Counted from the stretch's first letter, positions 1-6,344 are shown. The stretch: DNA of 7,054 nucleotides from an uncultured Collinsella sp. (GCA_937989795.1 CALKBB010000022.1:1-7054), one strand, 5' to 3'. Notes: generated by a model from the letters alone, not told the origin. A program made the numbers and translations.

Positions 1-131
1 CCGCTGCCGTCTACGGTGGCGCGGCGACGGCTCCGGTTGCCCCCGCGCACGAGGGAACGCTGCCGCTCGTTGACGGCGCCGGCGAAGACCCGGCCGCCAC
101 GGTGGCCATGCCGGCCGTGCCGCAGGAGTAG
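1..131 (+). CDS. 3' end of an unidentified Ala/Pro-rich protein
   Basis: An open frame enters from the left edge; its first whole codon is at 3 and it stops at TAG 129-131. The visible 42 residues are rich in Ala, Pro and Gly with a few acidic residues and end in PAVPQE. GC-ending codons dominate, as in the genes downstream, so this is likely real coding sequence. A low-complexity Ala/Pro/Glu tail is typical of the disordered C-terminus of many actinobacterial proteins and does not identify the family. No terminator hairpin is visible between its stop and the next promoter. The function cannot be stated from this fragment. Confidence 0.6.
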   Translation, partial: AAVYGGAATAPVAPAHEGTLPLVDGAGEDPAATVAMPAVPQE

Positions 132-210
132 GCTCACTCGCTTATCACCATCATGTACCTGCGCCTTTACCGTACGCAGATGAGCAAGACGGCAAGCGCT
201 GTGCTGCGGG

Positions 211-216
211 TATAAT
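211..216 (+). promoter_or_regulatory. -10 box of a promoter for the ytxH/PRC unit
   Basis: A perfect TATAAT lies 52 bases before the ATG at 268. The expected -35 position (about 188-193, GACGGC) is a poor match to TTGACA, and no TGn extension is present, so either the -35 is weak or an activator helps. Transcription would begin near 223 and give a 5' leader of about 45 bases. Confidence 0.55.
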
Positions 217-252
217 GGACAGCATTCAAACGGTGGGCGCCGAGGTGCCCGC

Positions 253-260
253 AGGAGAGG
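253..260 (+). promoter_or_regulatory. ribosome binding site that decides the start of the YtxH protein
   Basis: AGGAGAGG at 253-260 is followed by two in-frame ATGs, at 262 and 268. From GAGG (257-260) the gap to 268 is 7 bases; to 262 it is only 1. The second ATG, giving MGKTF, is therefore the better start. Confidence 0.6.
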
Positions 261-267
261 AATGAAC

Positions 268-657
268 ATGGGTAAGACTTTCAACTTTATCTCGGGTGCG
301 CTCTTCGGTGCTGCCGCCGGCGCCATCATCGGCGTCGCCCTGGCTCCGCGCTCGGGCGCCGAGACCCGCGCCATGGCTGCCGATATCGCCAACGACGCCT
401 GGGATAACATGCGCGACACCTACGAGCACGGTGCCGAGGAGGCCCGCGCCGCGGTCAACGATTTTGGCCCGATGGTCGACGCCAAGACCGATGACCTGCG
501 TGCCAAGGTTGACCTTGCCCGCGAGCGCATGGACCAGCTGCGCGAGCAGCTCAACGACGCCATCTCGGGCGGTAACGTGACGCCCGCTGCCGATGTCGTG
601 GTCGAGAACGCCGTCGAGGCCGACACCGAGGCCGCGGAGCCTTCGACCGAGGCATAA
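268..657 (+). CDS. YtxH-like small membrane protein
   Basis: A protein of 129 residues from the ATG at 268 (131 from the alternative ATG at 262). Residues about 6-27 form one hydrophobic helix full of small residues (GALFGAAAGAIIGVALAP), followed directly by RSGAETR. This 'glycine-rich helix, APxSGxETR' pattern is the hallmark of the YtxH family (established knowledge). Residues about 34-95 are charged and Ala-rich with heptad-like spacing, so they are probably a coiled coil or amphipathic helix. The last 30 residues are an acidic Ala/Glu tail. The protein is likely anchored in the membrane by its N-terminus. YtxH proteins are general-stress or envelope-associated and their biochemical role is not known. 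The stop shares a base with the next start (TAATG), which indicates translational coupling to the PRC-barrel gene. Confidence 0.85.
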   Translation: MGKTFNFISGALFGAAAGAIIGVALAPRSGAETRAMAADIANDAWDNMRDTYEHGAEEARAAVNDFGPMVDAKTDDLRAKVDLARERMDQLREQLNDAISGGNVTPAADVVVENAVEADTEAAEPSTEA

Positions 658-1412
658 TGCGCGCCGGGGATTTTGTCGGCGCCAAGATCTATCGCAAGCC
701 TACCGAGGATAAGCGCACCAAAAAAGACGGCACGCCGCGCAGCCCTAAAAAGCTCGGCAAGATTCACTTTCCGGTCTTTACCCCGGGCGGCACGCGCGTG
801 GTGGGCTTTATGGTTCGCCAGTCCGATATCGCGGGCATGATCGAGCGCCCTGACCGATTTGTGGCGCTCGATGCCATTGGCGTCTACGAGGGCGCCATCG
901 CGGTTGACGACGTCAAGGGCACCTACGATGCCGCTGCGGCCAAGCGCCTCGACATCAACCTGGACGATTGCATTATCTGGGTTGGCATGGACGTGCGCAC
1001 GGAGTCGGGCGATGTCGTGGGCTATTGCTCGGATGTGGAGTTCAAGCCGCGTTCGGGTGTCGTGCAGACGTTCTACGTGACCGCTGGTGCTGCTTCGAGT
1101 GTGCTGGTGGGCGACACGCAGATGCCGCCGACGATGCTGCGCGGCTATGCGGACGGCGCGATGATCGTTTCGGACGAGGTCAAGTCGCTCGGGTATTCGG
1201 GCGGTGCCGCTGCAAAGGCTGCCGAGGCAAGCGTCGCGGTGGGCGATAAGGTCAAGAAGGGCGCCAAGGTGCTCGATGACAAGGGTTCGGTCGCCGTGGA
1301 CAAGGGCAGCCGCGCGCTGGGCAAGCAGCTCGGCAAGACGCGCGGTATGTTCAAGGCCTTTAAGGACGAATATCAAAAGGCGAGCGGGGGCTCGTCGAAA
1401 GCTAGCAAATAG
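657..1412 (+). CDS. PRC-barrel domain protein
   Basis: A protein of 251 residues whose ATG overlaps the previous stop by one base, with no separate ribosome site of its own. It appears to hold two PRC-barrel-like units. Residues about 4-75 start GDFVGAKIYR, then have a Lys-rich insertion, a KIHFPVFTPGG strand region and VVGFMVRQSDI. Residues about 105-175 contain GMDVRTESGDVVGYCSDVEF, YADGAMIVSDEV and flanking strands. The C-terminal third (about 185-251) is Lys/Ala/Gly-rich and looks disordered and basic. No signal peptide or membrane helix is visible. PRC barrels are small beta-barrels used as docking or regulatory modules in photosynthetic reaction centres, RimM and many bacterial proteins. 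Coupling to YtxH suggests that the two proteins act together, perhaps with this one docked on the cytoplasmic face of the membrane (inference). The specific function is unknown. Confidence 0.82.
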   Translation: MRAGDFVGAKIYRKPTEDKRTKKDGTPRSPKKLGKIHFPVFTPGGTRVVGFMVRQSDIAGMIERPDRFVALDAIGVYEGAIAVDDVKGTYDAAAAKRLDINLDDCIIWVGMDVRTESGDVVGYCSDVEFKPRSGVVQTFYVTAGAASSVLVGDTQMPPTMLRGYADGAMIVSDEVKSLGYSGGAAAKAAEASVAVGDKVKKGAKVLDDKGSVAVDKGSRALGKQLGKTRGMFKAFKDEYQKASGGSSKASK

Positions 1413-1434
1413 CGACGTACCAAATGACGGGAGA

Positions 1435-1470
1435 CAAGCCGGAGACCTGTTGCTCCGGCTTGCTGCGTTT
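1435..1470 (+). terminator. candidate weak terminator hairpin after the PRC-barrel gene
   Basis: CAAGCCGGAG (1435-1444) pairs perfectly with CTCCGGCTTG (1453-1462), giving a 10-bp stem with an 8-base loop. Only a short T-run (1468-1470) follows after CTGCG, so intrinsic termination would be weak. The hairpin ends 13 bases before the GGAGG site of the next gene, so it could instead be an RNA-processing or stability element. Confidence 0.5.
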
Positions 1471-1484
1471 ATGGGGGAGGGCAC

Positions 1485-2891
1485 ATGCGTCAAAACGGAT
1501 CTAACTTAAACAGGCGCTCGGGTGCGCGTCCGACGGCGCGCCGCGACCTGGGGCAGCTGCCCGGCGGTCAGCGCAAGCGTCACCGTAAGCCCGGCGCGAT
1601 GTATCTCAACCATAGCCGCGGCTTTAGCGACCGCAGCGCTCGCATCGGCAACAGCCGCACGCCCCGTCGTTCGTCTCGCCTGCCCTATGCGCTTATTGCC
1701 GTGGGTTGTGCGCTCGTGTTGTTTATCGCTGCCGTCGTGGGCTACGTCAACCGCAGCGTGGATGTCGTCCTCAATGGCCAGGAGACTGCGGTGCGCGTCG
1801 GCTCTACGCTGCAAAATCTCATCGACGACCAGGAGCTGGCCGATACCTACGATGCCGGGGACCTGCTGGCTGTTGACGACAGCGTGCTGACCCGCCATGG
1901 CGGCGAAAAGCTGTCGGTAAAGGTGGACGGCAAGCGCATAAAACAGGGCAAGTGGAAAAGCCGCGAGCTTACGGGCGGCGAGAAGGTGACGGTCAAGGAC
2001 GGCCGCGACACGTATGAGAAGCACGAGGTCCAGGCGACGGTTATCGAGCCCAAGCTCAAGGTCGGGGGCACGGGTGCCATCGAGTACGTCAAGACGTGGG
2101 GCATCCAGGGCCGCTCCGAGGTGTGGGTCGGCGAGCAGTCGGGCAAGACGCAGGACCGTGGCGAGGTCGTGCCCGCCACCGATTGCGTGGTCGAGTGCGC
2201 GAGCGTGGCGCCCAAGGGCAACGAAAAGTACGTGGCGCTGACGTTTGATGAGGGCCCGAGCGGAGCGACCAAGCAGATCTTGCAGGTGCTCAAGGAAAAG
2301 GGTGTCACCGCGACGTTCTTCCTGTCGGGCGATGCGGCCGAGGCCTCGCCTGCCACGGCCAAGGCGATTGTCGATGCCGGGTGCGAAGTCGGCTCCAACA
2401 GCTACCGCGACGAGTCGCTCAAGGGTCAGGACCGCGACGCGGTGCGCGAGCAGATTTCGAAGGGCACCGAGGCGATCAAGTCCGCGACCGGCGTGAAGAC
2501 GATGCTTTTGCGCGCTCCCTACGCAGCCTTTGACGAGCAAAACTGGATTGATGCGATGGACCTGGCGTCTGCCGTGGTCTCGTGGAATATCGATTCGGGC
2601 GACTGGCTGCTCAACGGTGCCGACGAGCAGGTCTCGACGGTGCTCGATTCGGTGACGCCGGGCAACATTGTGCTGCTGACCGACAGTGATGAATGTGCCG
2701 AGCAGACGCTCGTGGCGCTGCCGCAGATTATCGACGGGCTTATTGCCGACGGTTACAAAATCGTGACGTTGAGCGATCTGGTCAAGACGGACGCATCGCT
2801 GAGCAAAAAGCTCAACTCGCTGGCGAAGGTCACCATGCCCAAAAACGCCGTGTTCCCCCAGCTCGCCGAAGATGACGACACCACAGACTAG
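1485..2891 (+). CDS. membrane-anchored NodB-like protein with a degenerate active site
   Basis: A protein of 468 residues, with GGAGG at 1476-1480 four bases before the ATG. Residues 1-65 are basic and cytoplasmic, about 66-88 form a membrane helix (LPYALIAVGCALVLFIAAVVGY), and the rest is probably extracellular. Residues about 91-155 resemble the small DUF348-type beta domain found in wall-active proteins such as RpfB. Residues about 246-445 form a NodB (carbohydrate esterase 4) fold. Active CE4 enzymes remove N-acetyl groups from peptidoglycan or chitin using an Asp-His-His metal site. Here TFDDGP is TFDEGP (253-258), the HxxxH metal pair is N305 and D309 in EVGSNSYRDESL, the arginine motif is RAPY (343-346), the DxxDW motif is kept (D370-W374), and the motif-5 His of LLHD is T399. 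The fold is clear but classical metal-dependent deacetylation is unlikely, so it is better read as a wall-binding or scaffold pseudoenzyme. It might still be annotated simply as a polysaccharide deacetylase. Confidence 0.85.
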   Translation: MRQNGSNLNRRSGARPTARRDLGQLPGGQRKRHRKPGAMYLNHSRGFSDRSARIGNSRTPRRSSRLPYALIAVGCALVLFIAAVVGYVNRSVDVVLNGQETAVRVGSTLQNLIDDQELADTYDAGDLLAVDDSVLTRHGGEKLSVKVDGKRIKQGKWKSRELTGGEKVTVKDGRDTYEKHEVQATVIEPKLKVGGTGAIEYVKTWGIQGRSEVWVGEQSGKTQDRGEVVPATDCVVECASVAPKGNEKYVALTFDEGPSGATKQILQVLKEKGVTATFFLSGDAAEASPATAKAIVDAGCEVGSNSYRDESLKGQDRDAVREQISKGTEAIKSATGVKTMLLRAPYAAFDEQNWIDAMDLASAVVSWNIDSGDWLLNGADEQVSTVLDSVTPGNIVLLTDSDECAEQTLVALPQIIDGLIADGYKIVTLSDLVKTDASLSKKLNSLAKVTMPKNAVFPQLAEDDDTTD

Positions 2892-2991
2892 TTATTTAAG
2901 AACGTCCCCAATGACTATGTCACGGATGCGTCGGCGTTTGGTATGCCTGCGATGTTTGGAGCATAAATTTGGCGCCACGGCGCGATGCTGA
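2892..2991. other. gene-free stretch between the NodB-like gene and the Mg promoter
   Basis: No credible gene and no hairpin with a T-run is visible, so transcripts from the NodB-like gene may read through. The only structure seen is the short inverted repeat GCGCC-AC-GGCGC at 2972-2983, listed separately. Confidence 0.5.
2972..2983. repeat. short palindrome covering the -35 region of the Mg operon promoter
   Basis: GCGCC and GGCGC are inverted around AC. With 17-base spacing to the TATAGT box, the -35 hexamer would be 2972-2977, inside this repeat, and it does not look like TTGACA. The repeat could be an operator for a regulator. It is short and G/C-only, so chance is a serious alternative. 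Confidence 0.25.
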
Positions 2992-3000
2992 TGCTATAGT
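2992..3000 (+). promoter_or_regulatory. extended -10 promoter for the MgtE-like/Nramp operon
   Basis: TGCTATAGT contains a TGn extension directly before TATAGT (2995-3000), which can work without a good -35; none is visible at the usual spacing. Transcription would start near 3007, giving a leader of about 205 bases before the GTG at 3212. That is far longer than ribosome binding needs. Confidence 0.5.
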
Positions 3001-3036
3001 TACTGCGGATAACAAGGGTCAAGAGAAAGGTTGCAG

Positions 3037-3069
3037 GTGAAATCCAAACCTCGACCATACAGTCGATGA
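3037..3069 (+). CDS. possible leader peptide MKSKPRPYSR
   Basis: GTG at 3037 opens a 10-codon frame ending at TGA 3067-3069. AGAAAGG (3024-3030) lies 6 bases upstream, a reasonable ribosome site. The peptide alternates basic residues and proline (KPRP) and ends where helix A begins. In enterobacteria, proline-containing leader peptides (MgtL for mgtA, MgtP for mgtCBR) let the ribosome sense low Mg2+ and switch downstream RNA structure (established knowledge). This peptide shares no sequence with MgtL, and short frames arise easily by chance, so translation is a hypothesis. Confidence 0.35.
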   Translation: MKSKPRPYSR

Positions 3070-3200
3070 CCCCATGCAGGTGCTTCTTGCGCATGCACGG
3101 GGTGTGAGCGCCGAGCGGCGTGCCGCCCGCGCATGCGTATACATATCTAAAAGTCCACGGACGGCGCGCCGGCATGGTCGCAGTCCGAAGGGATAATGAT

Positions 3201-3206
3201 GGGGAG
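3201..3206 (+). promoter_or_regulatory. ribosome binding site of the MgtE-like gene
   Basis: GGGGAG ends 5 bases before the GTG at 3212 and supports that start. Four of its bases (3201-3204) belong to the 3199-3204 stretch that can pair with CCCCAT at 3070-3075 in the leader. Confidence 0.6.
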
Positions 3207-3211
3207 CACCA

Positions 3212-5056
3212 GTGAATTATCTGAGTGAGATGCTCAAACTGCCGGTTTTGGACGTCGATGGCGAAAAGCTCGGCGTTGTGAACGATTTTGGCATTGCTAC
3301 CGGCGAAGTTTTTCCGCACGTGACGTCGCTCGCGTTCCGCGGCCCCGGCAAGACGCCGTTTATGATCAGCTGGCGCAAATGGGTCGACCGTATCGACGAG
3401 ACGGGTGTACACCTTAAGTCGCCGGCCACCGAAATCCGTTTTTCGTACTTGCAGCCGACCGAACTCTTGCTTGCCCGCGACGTGCTTAACAAGCAGATCG
3501 TCGACACACAGGGCATGAAGGTCGTGCGCGTAAACGATATCAAGTTTTCCATGTCGGGCGAAAATCAGCTGCGCCTGCTGGGTGCCGAAGTTGGCGCCCG
3601 CGGTCTGCTGCGCGCGATCAGCCCCGCCCTTGAGCATGTCGTCGAGGGCTTTATGAAGCACCTGGGCAAACCGCTCGGCGAGGATATCATCGCCTGGTCC
3701 TACATGGACCTGCTCGATCGTTCGACTAAAAACATCCAGCTGTCGGTGTCGCACAAGACGCTCGGCGAGCTGCACCCCGCCGACATTGCCGACATTATCG
3801 AACAGCTCGACCCGCGCCTGCGTGCGCAGGTGTTCGCGCAGCTCGATACCGCCCAGGCCGCCGAGGCCATCTCGGAGTTCGATGACGACGAGCTTATGAC
3901 CGAGATGCTCGAAGGCTTGTCCGATACGGACGCATCGTCGATGCTGGCCATGATGGACCCGGACGACGCCGCCGACCTGATCGACGAGCTCGATTACGAG
4001 AAGGCCGAGAAGCTCCTGCGCCTGATGGGCGTCAAGGAGGAGAAGGCGATTCGTAACCTGCTGGGCTATGAGGACAACACCGCCGGCCGCATCATGACCT
4101 CGGAGTTTGTCTCCCTGCCTGCCACGGCGACGGTCGGTGACGCCATCGAGGCGATCCGCCAGCTCGATGAGGACTTCGAGAGCGTCTACTACGTCTATAC
4201 CGAGGACCCGAGCGGCATGCTCACCGGCGTGCTTTCGCTGCGCACGCTGATCGTGGCCGACCGCGACGCCACGCTGGGCCAGCTGGCCTATCGCGACCTG
4301 GTTTATGTGTCGCCCGACGATGACCAGGAAGACGTAACGGACGAGATGACCAAGTACGACCTGGTTGCCATTCCCGTTTGCGACGAGAACCGTCACATCT
4401 TGGGTATCGTGACCTTTGACGACGCCATGGATGTTATCGCCGAGGAGCACCAGGAGGACCTGCAGATCGCAGGCGTTGGCTCGGGCGATAGCGCGTCCGA
4501 CGATTCGACGAATGTGCTCAGCTGGTTTGTGCATCGCCAGTACTGGGTTGTCGTGTGGGGCATTGCCTCGTGCATCATGGCAACGGTGCTTGGGACGGCG
4601 CTGGGCTCGGCGCATCTGGTGGTGTTCCCCATGTGCGCCATGCCGCTCGTGCTGCTGGCTGCCTCGCGTATGGTGTCGTTTGTCAAGAACTACTTCTTGG
4701 AATACGACGGCCATGACGATGAGCCCAAGCCGTATCTGGGATTTTTCTTCCAGAGCACGGGCATGGGCCTGATTCTGTCACTCGTGACCTACCTGTGCGC
4801 CCAGCTGGTGCGCACCGCCGCGTTCCTCGACGCGCCCATGTTTGAAGAGCAGCTCTTTACCGGCTGCTTTAACATCGCGGCCATCGTCTGCCTGATTGGT
4901 AACATGAGCGCCGTGATTTACCTGATGGTGCTGTTCTGGCGTGACGAGCACGACCTCAATACGTCGGGTACCGCGATGAACGTCATTGCCGTCATGATTT
5001 CATGCGTGGCGTACTGCATCGCCGCGGTGCTGCTCACCATGTCGGTCATGGGGTAG
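3212..5056 (+). CDS. PRC-barrel / MgtE-N / CBS membrane protein, probable Mg2+ sensor
   Basis: A protein of 614 residues from GTG. Residues about 1-80 and 86-175 are PRC-barrel-like (LPVLDVDGEKLGVVNDFGI; VLNKQIVDTQGMKVVRVNDI). Residues about 185-290 are the MgtE N superhelix (LHPADIADIIEQLDP, DPDDAADLIDEL). Residues about 292-415 are a CBS pair (NTAGRIMTSEFVSLP at the entry, GIVTFDDAMDVIAEE at the end). In MgtE these acidic cytoplasmic domains bind Mg2+ and gate the pore (established knowledge). About five membrane helices follow, near 443-465, 467-486, 515-537, 548-575 and 587-611. The pore signatures are missing: where MgtE has P..xGGNxGTQ there is FPMCAMPLVLLAAS (472-485), and the last helix lacks the TxxD aspartate that binds Mg2+ in the pore. 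I therefore read it as a sensor or regulatory partner rather than an ion channel. It lies 8 bases before the Nramp gene. Automatic annotation may call it MgtE. Confidence 0.85.
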   Translation: MNYLSEMLKLPVLDVDGEKLGVVNDFGIATGEVFPHVTSLAFRGPGKTPFMISWRKWVDRIDETGVHLKSPATEIRFSYLQPTELLLARDVLNKQIVDTQGMKVVRVNDIKFSMSGENQLRLLGAEVGARGLLRAISPALEHVVEGFMKHLGKPLGEDIIAWSYMDLLDRSTKNIQLSVSHKTLGELHPADIADIIEQLDPRLRAQVFAQLDTAQAAEAISEFDDDELMTEMLEGLSDTDASSMLAMMDPDDAADLIDELDYEKAEKLLRLMGVKEEKAIRNLLGYEDNTAGRIMTSEFVSLPATATVGDAIEAIRQLDEDFESVYYVYTEDPSGMLTGVLSLRTLIVADRDATLGQLAYRDLVYVSPDDDQEDVTDEMTKYDLVAIPVCDENRHILGIVTFDDAMDVIAEEHQEDLQIAGVGSGDSASDDSTNVLSWFVHRQYWVVVWGIASCIMATVLGTALGSAHLVVFPMCAMPLVLLAASRMVSFVKNYFLEYDGHDDEPKPYLGFFFQSTGMGLILSLVTYLCAQLVRTAAFLDAPMFEEQLFTGCFNIAAIVCLIGNMSAVIYLMVLFWRDEHDLNTSGTAMNVIAVMISCVAYCIAAVLLTMSVMG

Positions 5057-5064
5057 GTGGTCGC

Positions 5065-6327
5065 GTGCAAAATACGAAGCAAAAGCCGAGCACCAAGCAA
5101 AAGCTGACCATCGCGGCCATCTTTGGCGCCATGGGCCCTGGCCTTCTGGCGGCGCTTTCGGGTAATGACGCCGGCGGCATCGCCACGTATTCCAGCGCTG
5201 GTGCCAGCTATGGCTACAAGATGCTGTGGATGCTTCCCGTCATGACCGTGCTGCTTATCGTGACGCAGGAGACTGCGGCGCGTTGCGGCTGCGTCACAGG
5301 CAAGGGCCTGGCGTCGCTCATCCGCGAGCGCTTTGGCGTGCGCAAGAGTGTACTTGCTATGGCGGCGCTGTTGATCGCCAACACGGCTGTGACCATTTCG
5401 GAGTTTGCGGGTATCGCGAGCGGTCTTGCCCTCTTTGGTGTGCCGGCGAGCATCTCGGTGCCGCTGGTGGCGCTGCTGGTTTGGATGCTTACCATGTCGG
5501 GCAGCTTCCAGCGCATCGAGAAGATTCTGCTGCTGGTGAGCTGCGTGTTTGTGACCTACATTGTCGCTGCATTTATGGCTGGTCCCAGCTGGGGCGAGGT
5601 GGCGGTCGACCTGGTTGTGCCCAACATCCAAAATGACCCCAGCTACGTGTCTCTTGTGGTCGCAACGATTGGTACCACCATCGCGCCGTGGATGATTTTC
5701 TTGGCGCAGAACAACGTGGTCGATAAGAATGCGGGCGAGGACGATATCGTGCTGCAGCGCATCGATACCGTGAGCGGCTCGCTTGCCGCCGATGTCATTG
5801 CCGGCTTTATTATCATCACGACCGGTACGGTGTTGTTCCCTGCAGGCATTCAGATTAGCGACGCTGCCGATGCCGCCCGCGCATTGGAGCCTATCGCGGG
5901 CCAGTGGTCCACGGTGCTGTTTGCATCGGGCCTGGTCGCGGCGAGCTTCTTGGCCGCCTGTGTGCTGCCAGGCGTTACGTCCAGCGCCATCTGTGAGGCA
6001 TTTGGCTGGGAGCGCGGTGCCGATCGCAGCTGGGACGAGGCCCCGGTCTATCGCGGCATCATTACGGCCATCATCGGTATCTCTGCCGTGCTGGTGCTTA
6101 TGCCCGGTGTTGACCTGTTCCAGATTATGATGACCTCGCAGGTCATCAACGGCGTGCTGCTGCCCGTGGTTTTGGTGTTCCAGGTGGTTATTGCCGCCGA
6201 TCGACACATTATGGGCGCCAACCGCAATGGCCGCGTGTGGAATGTGCTCACCTGGGCGACTATCGGTGTGATTACGGTGCTGACGGTCGTCATGTTTGTT
6301 CTGCAGGCGATGGGCTACAGCGCGTAG
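5065..6327 (+). CDS. Nramp-family transporter, probable Mg2+ transporter (NRMT type)
   Basis: A protein of 420 residues starting at GTG 5065. AGGTGG (5055-5060) lies 4 bases upstream and partly overlaps the previous stop. A longer frame opens at ATG 5002 inside the preceding gene, but its extra residues do not look like Nramp. There are about ten hydrophobic helices. TM1 has GPGLLAALSGNDAGGIATYSS and TM3 has TISEFAGIASGLALFG, both characteristic of Nramp (SLC11/MntH), which imports divalent metals into the cytoplasm. The metal-site motifs are altered: DPGN in TM1 is DAGG (35-38), and the TM6 Met-Pro-His is A207-P208-W209 in GTTIAPW. Loss of the methionine that favours Mn2+/Fe2+ is the mark of NRMT proteins, which carry Mg2+; the characterised Eggerthella lenta NRMT comes from the same bacterial class (from memory). 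I infer Mg2+ import, regulated by the sensor-like neighbour. Mn2+ transport is the alternative. Confidence 0.9.
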   Translation: MQNTKQKPSTKQKLTIAAIFGAMGPGLLAALSGNDAGGIATYSSAGASYGYKMLWMLPVMTVLLIVTQETAARCGCVTGKGLASLIRERFGVRKSVLAMAALLIANTAVTISEFAGIASGLALFGVPASISVPLVALLVWMLTMSGSFQRIEKILLLVSCVFVTYIVAAFMAGPSWGEVAVDLVVPNIQNDPSYVSLVVATIGTTIAPWMIFLAQNNVVDKNAGEDDIVLQRIDTVSGSLAADVIAGFIIITTGTVLFPAGIQISDAADAARALEPIAGQWSTVLFASGLVAASFLAACVLPGVTSSAICEAFGWERGADRSWDEAPVYRGIITAIIGISAVLVLMPGVDLFQIMMTSQVINGVLLPVVLVFQVVIAADRHIMGANRNGRVWNVLTWATIGVITVLTVVMFVLQAMGYSA

Positions 6328-6344
6328 CGCCTCTTTTGGGCTCT

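Larger units (their letters stand above)
3007..3211 (+). promoter_or_regulatory. candidate structured regulatory leader of the Mg operon
   Basis: Three pairings can be read directly. Helix A: 3069-3078 with 3094-3103, nine pairs and one A/C mismatch (ACCCC...GGGGT plus TGCA/TGCA). Helix B: 3088-3096 with 3131-3139, nine pairs including one G-U (core CGCATGC/GCATGCG). Helix C: CCCCAT 3070-3075 with ATGGGG 3199-3204, which contains most of the GGGGAG ribosome site of the next gene. A and B both need 3094-3096, and A and C both need 3070-3075, so A excludes each of the others. I do not see the conserved sequences of the M-box (ykoK) Mg2+ riboswitch and there is no internal T-run terminator. Control at translation start or by Rho is more likely than intrinsic attenuation. 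The pairings are seen; a regulatory function is inferred. Confidence 0.4.

Noticed and set aside
420..1493. Long open frame on the minus strand opposite the YtxH and PRC genes
   Set aside because: Arg/Ala/His-rich low-complexity shadow; the + strand genes are coupled and recognisable.
2897..2907. Similarity of TAAGAACGTCC to TAAGGAACGTCC at 6794-6805
   Set aside because: Eleven shared bases with one gap is too little to call a repeat within this window, although a genome-wide search could show a dispersed motif.
3007..3211. M-box (ykoK) Mg2+ riboswitch in the leader
   Set aside because: The context fits, but the conserved M-box sequence blocks are not present as far as I can read. A covariance-model search would decide.
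2915..4714. Long open frame on the minus strand opposite the MgtE-like gene
   Set aside because: It is a shadow frame caused by GC bias: the product is rich in His, Arg, Gln and Gly with no domain pattern, while the + strand frame has clear MgtE, CBS and PRC features.
5002..5064. Longer N-terminus for the Nramp protein from ATG 5002
   Set aside because: The extra residues are His/Arg/Gly-rich, overlap the end of the MgtE-like gene and do not resemble Nramp. GTG 5065 has a ribosome-site-like AGGTGG and fits the family's length.
4918..6207. Long open frame on the minus strand opposite the Nramp gene
   Set aside because: It is a His/Gln/Asn/Arg-rich shadow of a confident membrane transporter, with no ribosome site.
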